A stretch of DNA of 5,527 nucleotides, from assembly GCA_027081695.1 (NCBI GenBank), contig JALWJI010000047.1:1-5527 (forward strand). Reading direction: 5' to 3'. Every line of letters begins with the position of its first letter. Positions within the stretch are counted from its first letter, which is position 1. Below are positions 1 to 5,527 of this stretch, one piece after another. The notes below the pieces were generated by a model. That model did not search any database and was not told the DNA's origin. It worked only from the letters and a program-made list of their open reading frames with translations. The translations under genes and the position numbers were made by a program. This DNA comes from Acidilobaceae archaeon (GTDB lineage: Archaea; Thermoproteota; Thermoprotei_A; Sulfolobales; Acidilobaceae).

Positions 1-26
1 TGTTGTTTTGGAGATGTGTTGAGATA

Positions 27-189
27 GGTATTACGTTATGGTATGTTTTATCCCTGATATCGTTGCATGATATAGCCCACCGGTATGTTGTTAGGGCAGA
101 AACGTTTCATAACGTATCACGATGTTATTGTTAATTTTTGTATTTATTTCTATATTATTTGTTTATTTTTGGTGTTACGTTACGGTGTG
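27..189. repeat. Imperfect 19-bp direct repeat with an inverted partial copy between the units
   Basis: GGTATTACGTTATGGTATG at 27-45 recurs as GGTGTTACGTTACGGTGTG at 171-189. Sixteen of 19 positions agree, and the three differences are all transitions. A 9-base inverted copy of the core lies between them: CATAACGTA at 108-116 against TACGTTATG at 32-40. The units are 144 bases apart. They could be protein-binding sites or decayed copies of an older repeat; the sequence does not decide between these. Confidence 0.5.
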
Positions 190-316
190 AAAGGTTGTTG
201 GTGTGTTATATTTAGGTAGCCTATTTGTTATTTGTTTCTTGGGTTATTGTCGTATGGATATTACTTTTTTAGTAGTTTTAATTCATATTAATTATTGTTT
301 TCGTATTTATTAGGTA

Positions 317-339
317 ATACCATTATGGCAGAATGGTAT
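317..339. repeat. Inverted repeat, 8-bp arms, 7-nt loop
   Basis: ATACCATT (317-324) and AATGGTAT (332-339) are perfect reverse complements separated by ATGGCAG. No T run follows directly, so this is not an obvious terminator. Its geometry is the same as the dyad at 502-524. Confidence 0.5.
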
Positions 340-462
340 CTGATCATGGGTCGTTGGGCTATATAATAGCTTATTATTCCATGGTTTTTTAGTCGTAGAG
401 TAATATGCTAAAAAAGTTATTTTTATAATTATTTATAGGTTTATGTCTCGTATGTATATGAC

Positions 463-495
463 CTAGTGAACTAATCAGTTGATTGACTAGTGAAC
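463..495. repeat. 9-bp direct repeat CTAGTGAAC
   Basis: CTAGTGAAC occurs at 463-471 and again at 487-495, so the starts are 24 bases apart. The flanks are also alike: TGAC precedes the first copy, and the second overlaps a TGAC. The spacer contains a small dyad (AATCA, GT, TGATT). The pair lies just left of the dyad at 502-524, which gives a compact repeat-rich block of about 60 bases. Confidence 0.45.
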
Positions 496-501
496 CTTTT
501 A

Positions 502-524
502 GTATACTCTGCATTCGAGTATAC
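502..524. repeat. Inverted repeat, 8-bp arms, 7-nt loop
   Basis: GTATACTC (502-509) and GAGTATAC (517-524) are perfect reverse complements around the loop TGCATTC. On the minus strand it lies about 95 bases past the stop codon of the 810-aa gene, so it could form in that transcript's 3' untranslated region. A second, weaker dyad follows immediately: ATATGA at 530-535 with TCATAT at 547-552. Confidence 0.5.
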
Positions 525-619
525 CAACCATATGATTCATGGATGTTCATATAGTATAATAGGATACATGTAAAATAATTGTGGAAATTATGAATCTTGA
601 GATTAGGAAAGCTCCGGGT

Positions 620-3052
620 TTAGTAGTTTGATATTAGGTATCTCCATGCCGAGAGGCTTGAGTACACGATTTGTTGGATGACTGTATCTACCACTGCTCC
701 ATCTCTTGTGTAGTCCCAGTCTATGTGGACTGGGTTTATGACGATCATTCCCGTTCCTTCTCCGCCTCCAACCAATGGGTTGTATACCCAGAAGCTGCTG
801 GTTCCATAGTATTCTACTAGTCCCGAGGTATTGGTGTAGAAGGTGCCGTTAGCTACATACAGGTAATCGTATGCCGGGGAGATGTAGGCGAGTGTCTTGA
901 ATTGTACAGTGTTAAACAGATAGAAGGCATAGGCCTTTTGACGATACTCTATTCCCACATCCGTGATGTTTGCTGTGTAGTTTCCTTCGGGTAGTAGGTT
1001 TAGCTCGGTGTTATAGTATTGTAGGTTTGTTTCTCCTCCGAAGGGGGTTCCGAAGGGTGATACGAGAATCCAATGATTATCAATAATGTACTCCAATGCA
1101 TCTTCTTCAGTTGTGAGGCATGGTAAAACGTCGGATAGAGGAACTGCGCCTTGAAGCCAGTAAATCACTGCATATTTCGGAGGCGTGTTGCTGAACAGTA
1201 AGTTGCATGCATCAGTGGCATTTGTTATGATCGTGTATCCTGATACACCTGCGTAGTTTAGTTCTTCTATTAGCTTGTTTAGGAGTGTTTTTTGGGCCAG
1301 TACTTTTGCAGTGTTTATATCGGTAATATTGTATGCAAGTGCCAGGTCGGTTTCGCCTATATCACTTATGTAGTTGGCGTCTGGTATTGCTATAATGTAT
1401 AGGGGAGGACTCTCGACGAATATTGGGTTATATATTCCGTATTCTACTATCAAGTGTTCTAGGGTATAGGTGAAATCTGTATAACATGAGTATCCGTAGC
1501 CGTCCCAATCCCTGTAATTATCGAAGAATATTAGGCCGATTCTGTAGACTCCATTACTGTTTAGTGGGAACACTGCTGTTTTTTGGAATTGGAGAGGCTT
1601 AATATTAGTATAAGAGTAGGCCTGGTATTGATATATATCCCAGCCACCTGTAGTGTTATCGTATTTCCAGACAACTATAGCGAATATTTTGAGTTTCCTA
1701 TAGTTCCAGTCTGGACAGGATCCTGTATAGGTCTGGGTCCAATAATAGTTTACTTTTACTGTTACCTTCACATAGTTTACACCGGATATGTCTCTGCCAA
1801 CTATATAAGTCCAAGCGTTAGCGTCATAGTATCTGTAACCGTCTCCGTCAGAGTCATAATTTGTTGGAGTAGCTACACCAGGACCGTTCAAGTAGCTATA
1901 GAAGGCGACCTCGTCTACTCCATTTAAGTCAAAGTCTAGCGTAGTTATTCCTCTAGTTCCGAGATAATATGTAGTATTATCAACATAGTATACTATACCG
2001 TTGATCTTAATCATGTATGCATAGCCGCTGAAATAAGTAGAGGGATTTGTATCTGGACCGGTATCATATGTGCCTAGGAACCCGCGGATCTCTAATTCGT
2101 CACCGCTATCAACTCTTATAGTGTAAGAGTTACCTGTATTCCTATCATAAACACTGATATAGAATGTTTCAGCCGGAACTATGTATAGATAATATAGGCC
2201 CGGGTATAAGGGATCATCATATATGAAGCTTGTATAGAAGTCAAAGGATGAGACATACCACCCACCCCATCTACTATATTTATAGGGAACTACCTGGAGT
2301 GGTGGAGTCCACGTATATGATGTGCCAGCCTTCTCTAGGTCTTCTGCTCCTCTAAGAATGAAGCCGCTCTGCGGGCTAAATATTCCTCTCCAGGCTCCTT
2401 GACCAGCACTCAAGCCTGTTCCAGCTCCTCTGCCAGGGTAGAGTGGTTCTGCTCCTCCCTGGCCGATTATAGGATGTATTACTCCGCTTGAAGATTCTAC
2501 TAGAACCACAAGGTTGCCAGGGTAGGGGAGCAGAGATTCATTAAAAGATATGAGTAGACTCTCACCCGGCATCAATGTTATTGGCTCTCCTGCTGGTGGG
2601 GGAGGTTGTCCCGTTCCGGGTACTGTCACGTTTATTAGCATGTCTTTAATTAGCGGTGTGACTGGATCTGGTCTGGCGTATCTCAAATCGAGGATAGTAT
2701 ATATATTATTTGCCTCCGTATTTAGAATATAAAGTTTGACAAGAGTTACTTGTGTTGTACCGGTATTGTTTATGAATACTCCAGGTATCCAACCTGCTCT
2801 GATGAATGCTTCATTATTTGGGTCTAGTGGAGTCACGGTAATTTTCTCATTATATTGTGTCCGAAGCTGTTGGAATGCTTGCTGGGCTTGCTCACTTGTC
2901 TGGATAGTCGAGTAATAGATGTTTATCATTAAGGGAACGGCGAATGCGAAGAGAAGGGTTAGTACTATAAGTCCTCCTATTATCTCGCTCTGGCCTTTCC
3001 TATGCAATCTTATCCTTTTCTTGTATTTTTTCTTAATAGCCATGGCTGGCAA
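620..3052 (-). CDS. Large pilin-like surface protein with class III signal peptide and GATase1/ThuA-like C-terminal region
   Basis: This is an 810-residue secreted protein that I cannot name as a known family. The N-terminus is a basic leader (residues 1-20, many K/R) ending in RKG, then QSEIIGGLIV and a hydrophobic helix to about residue 47: an archaeal type IV pilin-like signal, probably cut after Gly20 by prepilin peptidase. Residues 70-195 resemble a pilin/archaellin beta-sandwich (NNTGTTQVTLVKLYIL, then LMPGESLLISF), interrupted by a Pro-rich turn at 147-157. Residues 250-545 are very Tyr-rich, with acidic loops at 373-381 (DFDLNGVDE) and 400-410 (DSDGDG), likely calcium-binding. Residues 550-806 look like an alpha/beta fold of GATase1/ThuA type. 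About eleven N-glycosylation sequons and four cysteines (446, 523, 616, 645) fit an exported protein. The TTG start at 3052 is chosen because AGGTGAT lies six bases upstream; ATG at 3043 is the alternative. The gene is transcribed divergently from the 274-aa pilin-like gene. The gene call is firm and the fold assignment is tentative. Confidence 0.85.
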   Translation of the reverse strand: MPAMAIKKKYKKRIRLHRKGQSEIIGGLIVLTLLFAFAVPLMINIYYSTIQTSEQAQQAFQQLRTQYNEKITVTPLDPNNEAFIRAGWIPGVFINNTGTTQVTLVKLYILNTEANNIYTILDLRYARPDPVTPLIKDMLINVTVPGTGQPPPPAGEPITLMPGESLLISFNESLLPYPGNLVVLVESSSGVIHPIIGQGGAEPLYPGRGAGTGLSAGQGAWRGIFSPQSGFILRGAEDLEKAGTSYTWTPPLQVVPYKYSRWGGWYVSSFDFYTSFIYDDPLYPGLYYLYIVPAETFYISVYDRNTGNSYTIRVDSGDELEIRGFLGTYDTGPDTNPSTYFSGYAYMIKINGIVYYVDNTTYYLGTRGITTLDFDLNGVDEVAFYSYLNGPGVATPTNYDSDGDGYRYYDANAWTYIVGRDISGVNYVKVTVKVNYYWTQTYTGSCPDWNYRKLKIFAIVVWKYDNTTGGWDIYQYQAYSYTNIKPLQFQKTAVFPLNSNGVYRIGLIFFDNYRDWDGYGYSCYTDFTYTLEHLIVEYGIYNPIFVESPPLYIIAIPDANYISDIGETDLALAYNITDINTAKVLAQKTLLNKLIEELNYAGVSGYTIITNATDACNLLFSNTPPKYAVIYWLQGAVPLSDVLPCLTTEEDALEYIIDNHWILVSPFGTPFGGETNLQYYNTELNLLPEGNYTANITDVGIEYRQKAYAFYLFNTVQFKTLAYISPAYDYLYVANGTFYTNTSGLVEYYGTSSFWVYNPLVGGGEGTGMIVINPVHIDWDYTRDGAVVDTVIQQIVYSSLSAWRYLISNY

Positions 3053-3058
3053 ATCGTA

Positions 3059-3065
3059 ATCACCT
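3059..3065 (-). promoter_or_regulatory. Shine-Dalgarno site AGGTGAT that decides the TTG start
   Basis: On the minus strand AGGTGAT is followed by six bases (TACGAT) and then TTG at 3052. It is complementary to the ATCACCT found near the 3' end of archaeal 16S rRNA. The in-frame ATG at 3043 would be 15 bases away, too far for normal pairing, so the TTG is preferred. Confidence 0.6.
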
Positions 3066-3087
3066 ATTATTTAGGCTATCGCGGGTT

Positions 3088-3156
3088 CTTCGTTATATTG
3101 AAGTCGTTCCTAGATATAATATATTTATCTTGGAAGCACCTCCTGGTATAACGAAG
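3088..3156. repeat. Perfect 10-bp inverted repeat in the divergent promoter region
   Basis: CTTCGTTATA (3088-3097) and TATAACGAAG (3147-3156) are exact reverse complements separated by 49 bases. The dyad centre (about 3122) falls in the AT-rich TATA-like core. A smaller dyad, AGATA (3112-3116) with TATCT (3126-3130), has nearly the same centre. The position between two divergent genes suggests paired operator half-sites, but no regulator is known from this window. Confidence 0.5.
3111..3130 (-). promoter_or_regulatory. TATA-like promoter element for the 810-aa gene
   Basis: On the minus strand the sequence reads AGATAAATATATTATATCT, a strong archaeal TATA-box-like stretch. Transcription would start about 25 bases downstream, near 3090-3095, leaving a 5' untranslated leader of about 40 bases that contains the AGGTGAT ribosome-binding site. 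A second, weaker TATA-like stretch is the reverse complement of 3091-3100. Confidence 0.45.
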
Positions 3157-3188
3157 GTGAGACTGTTCCAAGAATATTACAACTTAAC

Positions 3189-3198
3189 ATAATTTATT
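3189..3198 (+). promoter_or_regulatory. TATA-like promoter element for the 274-aa gene
   Basis: ATAATTTATT lies about 25 bases upstream of the ATG at 3220, the spacing expected between an archaeal TATA box and the start site. This would give a leaderless mRNA starting at or near that ATG, or a leader of about 27 bases if translation begins at GTG 3247. Confidence 0.4.
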
Positions 3199-3219
3199 GG
3201 GTATGGTATAGCCGAGTAG

Positions 3220-4044
3220 ATGGATATCTGTGTGTGGAGAGCATTGGTGAAGGTCAAAAGGTTGGAGAGGAAGGCTCAGGGAGAGGCTATTACACTAATG
3301 ATACTTGTCAGTGCCACTCTTGTACTGGCACTTATGCTCTATGCATATTTTACAGGTATATTTTCGGCCCGTCAAGAAGAGCAGATAATAGCTGATGCCG
3401 TCGCATCGTATACTACAGGTATTAGGAGCCAGGTGATTTACTCAGCTGAGAATGTTACTGGCGGGACATATCTTTACTGTACAATGATAACGCTGTCTAA
3501 TATGGGCGGAGACGTTATGCGTCCATATATTAGTGTAGTTCCAGGAACGCCGGGTGGAGCCCTACTAAACCTTTCCACTAACGTATACCGTGTTCCGGTG
3601 GACTACACTATAAATCCCCCGGTGAGAGACGTCTATGTCTTTATAGCCGACGACATAGATACAGACGGAATAGTCGAGCTAGTAGGGTCTACAGCGGGTA
3701 GTCTTGTTGTGGCCTCTGAGAGTATAGTTCCATGCCAAACGATATATTCGAATGCAACAATTAAAGCAAATGACTATAAGCCAATAATTATAACAGGAGA
3801 TACTGTAATCCTAGATCTCGCATCTGGCTTCAAATATTCGGAGCTGGTAAGTGAGAAGACTGGAGTCGATCCTGGAACAGTCATATTACCATTATGGAGT
3901 TTCCTCATGAATCCTGCTGACGAGCTAACCCTCTACATATACATTGAGTCCCCTGTGCCACTAAGCGATATCAGTCTATTGGTATTGGCACAGGTCAATA
4001 ACCAGTACTATTTAGCCAGCGCGTTGTTGTTCTATAGTGGCTAA
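3220..4044 (+). CDS. Pilin-like secreted protein with class III signal peptide
   Basis: This is a 274-residue protein of unknown exact family. The basic leader ends in ERKA, followed by QGEAITLMIL and a hydrophobic helix to about residue 45. This is an archaeal type IV pilin-like signal, probably cut after Ala19 by prepilin peptidase. The core Q-x-E followed by hydrophobics matches the divergent 810-aa neighbour. The ectodomain looks beta-rich and holds an acidic loop at 145-153 (DIDTDGIVE), likely calcium-binding, three N-glycosylation sequons (78, 117, 178) and two cysteines in the mature part (87, 172) that could pair. It may be a minor pilin, an archaellin-like subunit or a membrane-anchored surface protein; no assembly genes are present to decide. 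The ATG at 3220 fits a leaderless transcript. GTG at 3247, with GGAG eight bases upstream, would give a shorter and more typical leader and is a real alternative. The 3' end overlaps truD by 33 bp on the opposite strand. Confidence 0.85.
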   Translation: MDICVWRALVKVKRLERKAQGEAITLMILVSATLVLALMLYAYFTGIFSARQEEQIIADAVASYTTGIRSQVIYSAENVTGGTYLYCTMITLSNMGGDVMRPYISVVPGTPGGALLNLSTNVYRVPVDYTINPPVRDVYVFIADDIDTDGIVELVGSTAGSLVVASESIVPCQTIYSNATIKANDYKPIIITGDTVILDLASGFKYSELVSEKTGVDPGTVILPLWSFLMNPADELTLYIYIESPVPLSDISLLVLAQVNNQYYLASALLFYSG

Positions 4045-5139
4045 TCTCCAAGCACCTAACCGGATCTCCTTACACTGCCTTATCCAGTCTAGGTCAAAGA
4101 ACTCCCTCAAATAGACTGTAGCGTAGGAGCCTCGGGGCAAACTAAATATGACTGTCACACTATGATCACGGTTATACATGATTGTTGAATGGCATGGTCT
4201 CGACAAGATGGGCCTGATGCCTCCACGAACATTGTATTTCTCCATCTCTTCTAGAAGATCCCAAGCTTTCTCCTGGTCCAGTACTCTGCCAAGTACTTGG
4301 CTCCAAACACTCTCTCCAAGAGAAATTTTTCCAGAGGGAAGGGTCCCTGCAGGGACACGGATCTTGCTCTGTGGACAGTAAAGTCCAACGAGCTTGTCTC
4401 CTATATTCTCTTTGCTCTCCACGATATAATCTATACCGTATGTCTTGACGAGAACCGATAGAGCCCTATTCCATAGGTATGATTGATATGCCTGTACGAG
4501 GAGCTTTACAATTCTACCCGGTATCCTTCTAGGCCCTGTCGTTTCAGGATACTCAATTCTATAAGCATAGTCATGTTTTCTTCTTAGTATAAGGTATCCT
4601 GATGTATGACTATCTGGCTTACATGTGCCGAATCGTTGGGGCCCGAAATAATTGGGGAAATACCTAACAGTATCTTTTTCGGATCTACCAGGCTCAATAC
4701 TTGGTTCTTCTAGTTTGAGGAGTATTCTGAAGATGTTGTAGTAGTGTGATCCCTTCCATGGCTCAGAAATGTTGGTTTTAACCAGCCAGGCTTCCAAATG
4801 GTCGTCTTTTCCTTGTATTTTTCGAGGTGTATGGTGTGGATCCAGTACATACATGTATTGGTAGGCGATCGCCTCCTTGTCTTTTAGCCCTGAAACAGTT
4901 ACTTTTCGTGCTCCGAGCATGTTTTTGAGCTGAGCTGCAGCCTGTAGAGTCGTCATGTTTTTCTTTTTGACGAGATACAGTGTGTAGTCTCCTTTTATCT
5001 CGAGCGGTCTGGGCTCGACAACAATGAATCCTTCTGGCCGTGGAATATATGCTCTTGGCCTCACGGGTAGTCTGTCATGGTCTGTTATTCCCCATAGACA
5101 TTCTAGTGTTCGGTTGATATGTTGGCGGGGGAGATGCAT
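4012..5139 (-). CDS. truD: tRNA pseudouridine synthase TruD (Pus7 family)
   Basis: TruD converts a specific uridine in tRNA (position 13 in bacteria; other sites in the archaeal/eukaryotic Pus7 branch) to pseudouridine in the cytoplasm. In this 375-residue protein, PEGFIVVE (35-42) corresponds to the family's N-terminal strand. VSGLKDKEAIAYQ (82-94) carries the expected catalytic aspartate, Asp87. NYFGPQRFG (163-171), AYQSYLWNRALS (217-228) and SLPRGSYATVYLREF (333-347) are further family signatures. The Thr usual in the GxKDxxAxTxQ motif is Ala92 here. The segment between the NYFGPQRFG block and AYQSYLWN is only about 45 residues, shorter than I recall for many archaeal TruD proteins. The ATG at 5139 is supported by GGAGGT nine bases upstream. 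The gene lies 36 bp after pth2 in the same direction, a common archaeal pairing, and its last codons overlap the convergent pilin-like gene. Confidence 0.95.
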   Translation of the reverse strand: MHLPRQHINRTLECLWGITDHDRLPVRPRAYIPRPEGFIVVEPRPLEIKGDYTLYLVKKKNMTTLQAAAQLKNMLGARKVTVSGLKDKEAIAYQYMYVLDPHHTPRKIQGKDDHLEAWLVKTNISEPWKGSHYYNIFRILLKLEEPSIEPGRSEKDTVRYFPNYFGPQRFGTCKPDSHTSGYLILRRKHDYAYRIEYPETTGPRRIPGRIVKLLVQAYQSYLWNRALSVLVKTYGIDYIVESKENIGDKLVGLYCPQSKIRVPAGTLPSGKISLGESVWSQVLGRVLDQEKAWDLLEEMEKYNVRGGIRPILSRPCHSTIMYNRDHSVTVIFSLPRGSYATVYLREFFDLDWIRQCKEIRLGAWRLATIEQQRAG

Positions 5140-5148
5140 TATCAGTCA

Positions 5149-5154
5149 ACCTCC
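5149..5154 (-). promoter_or_regulatory. Shine-Dalgarno site GGAGGT for truD
   Basis: On the minus strand GGAGGT is followed by nine bases (TGACTGATA) and the ATG at 5139. It lies in the 36-base gap after pth2 and fixes the truD start. It also shows that this organism uses leadered translation for genes inside operons. Confidence 0.75.
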
Positions 5155-5175
5155 TGGTAGGAGAATGTACGGGGA

Positions 5176-5527
5176 TTAGAGTAGTTTGAGGTGTCCCGTT
5201 ATCTCGTCTATTTTGTGCTCGGGAGCCGGACCGATCGCTATGGCTGTGATCGTGCCTGGTGGAACCTGCGTGTGTCCAGCGTCCTTGATGAGTGATGCTG
5301 GTAGCCCAGCGACCTTGGCTTTATTGTAGAGCTCGAGTAGTTCTTTCAAGGTGTCTACCCTTAGCACGACTTTCTCCTGGCCCGATCTCTTCCATGAGTC
5401 AAACCATTCCCTCCAAACAGCGTTTCCTATTTCAAGTATGTTGAAAACAGCCTCGCAACTAGCGTGTGCTACTTGTGCGGCGAGTTTTCCCTTTCCTAGC
5501 CTGAGATCTCTGCGTACCACGATAACC
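5176..5527 (-). CDS. pth2: Peptidyl-tRNA hydrolase, Pth2 family (5' end cut by window edge)
   Basis: Pth2 releases tRNA from peptidyl-tRNAs that drop off the ribosome, recycling tRNA in the cytoplasm; archaea and eukaryotes use this type. Near the N-terminus the sequence reads VIVVRRDLRLGKGKLAAQ, then VAHASCEAV, matching the family's first strand and the conserved GKxAAQxAHA helix that contributes the catalytic lysine region. Near the C-terminus AGHTQVPPGTITAIAIGPAP is the other family signature (AGxTQ...PGT..aiGP). The reading frame stays open to the edge. The GTG at 5518-5520 codes a valine inside the first beta strand rather than the start, because two further codons (V, I) fit the family upstream of it. 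A few N-terminal residues are therefore missing; full-length family members are near 115-125 residues. It is the upstream partner of truD, 36 bp away, probably in the same operon. Confidence 0.95.
   Translation of the reverse strand, partial: VIVVRRDLRLGKGKLAAQVAHASCEAVFNILEIGNAVWREWFDSWKRSGQEKVVLRVDTLKELLELYNKAKVAGLPASLIKDAGHTQVPPGTITAIAIGPAPEHKIDEITGHLKLL

Larger units (their letters stand above)
1..619. other. Long non-coding, AT-rich stretch downstream of the 810-aa gene
   Basis: No convincing gene is visible in these 619 bases. The composition is clearly more AT-rich than the genes to the right, and between about 120 and 310 the + strand is dominated by T with many short T runs. The stretch contains an imperfect 19-base direct repeat, a 9-base direct repeat and several short inverted repeats, listed separately. 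A run of six A on the + strand (410-415) reads as six T on the minus strand, about 205 bases past the stop of the 810-aa gene, and could act as a U-rich archaeal transcription stop. A TATA-like element, CTATATAATA (359-368), lies upstream of nothing recognisable. No tRNA, rRNA or CRISPR pattern is seen. Confidence 0.7.

Noticed and set aside
85..219. A 44-codon + strand open frame starting at ATG 85 with a hydrophobic middle
   Set aside because: It has no ribosome-binding site, the hydrophobic residues follow directly from the T-rich sequence, and it contains one copy of the 19-base repeat; it is most likely chance.
385..390. T6 run on the + strand as a terminator
   Set aside because: No + strand gene ends upstream of it, so a termination role has no supporting context.
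463..524. CRISPR-like array from the repeated CTAGTGAAC and nearby dyad
   Set aside because: There are only two 9-base copies 24 bases apart, with no longer repeat and no further units.
1583..1927. A 114-codon + strand open frame inside the 810-aa gene
   Set aside because: It lies fully antisense to a well-supported gene, and its Val/Ile/Ser-rich text is what the reverse strand of a Tyr/Asp/Asn-rich protein gives.
2211..2228. ATGATGA on the minus strand as a C/D-box RNA C box
   Set aside because: It lies inside the 810-aa coding sequence, and I found no matching D box and guide arrangement around it.
2550..2732. A 60-codon + strand open frame inside the 810-aa gene
   Set aside because: It is antisense to the conserved pilin-like part, with no family resemblance and no supporting start signal.
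4178..4381. A 67-codon + strand open frame inside truD
   Set aside because: It is antisense to conserved TruD sequence and has no recognisable features.
5518..5520. GTG as the start codon of pth2
   Set aside because: The frame continues upstream with Val-Ile that match the first beta strand of the family, so this GTG is an internal valine and the gene runs off the window.

Overview
The window looks like a piece of an archaeal chromosome, most likely from a thermophilic Thermoproteota (crenarchaeal) lineage such as the Desulfurococcales. The supporting signs are an archaeal/eukaryotic-type peptidyl-tRNA hydrolase (Pth2) next to a TruD/Pus7-family pseudouridine synthase, two secreted proteins with archaeal class III (type IV pilin-like) signal peptides, TATA-box-like promoters and GGAGGT/AGGTGAT ribosome-binding sites. 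The lineage is an inference from gene content and style, not from a marker gene.

Layout: positions 1-619 hold no gene I can support. This stretch is AT-rich, with T dominating the + strand, and contains short dyads and direct repeats. Positions 620-3052 (minus) encode an 810-residue pilin-like surface protein with a Tyr-rich, probably beta-rich ectodomain and a C-terminal region that reads like a ThuA/class I glutamine-amidotransferase-like alpha/beta fold. A 167-bp divergent promoter region follows, with a perfect 10-bp inverted repeat around an AT-rich core. Positions 3220-4044 (plus) encode a second, 274-residue pilin-like protein. Its 3' end overlaps the 3' end of truD (4012-5139, minus) by 33 bp. 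Upstream of truD in the same direction is pth2 (5176 to the right edge, minus), which is cut by the window end.

How the genes relate: pth2 and truD are housekeeping translation/RNA-modification genes in one probable operon, 36 bp apart. The two pilin-like genes form a divergent pair that is probably co-regulated. Both products should be processed by the archaeal prepilin peptidase (PibD/FlaK class) and held in, or assembled from, the membrane by their N-terminal hydrophobic helix. No assembly ATPase, membrane platform or peptidase gene is in the window, so a complete appendage system cannot be claimed. The most unusual object is the 810-residue protein, which appears to join a pilin N-terminus to a large ectodomain and an enzyme-like fold.
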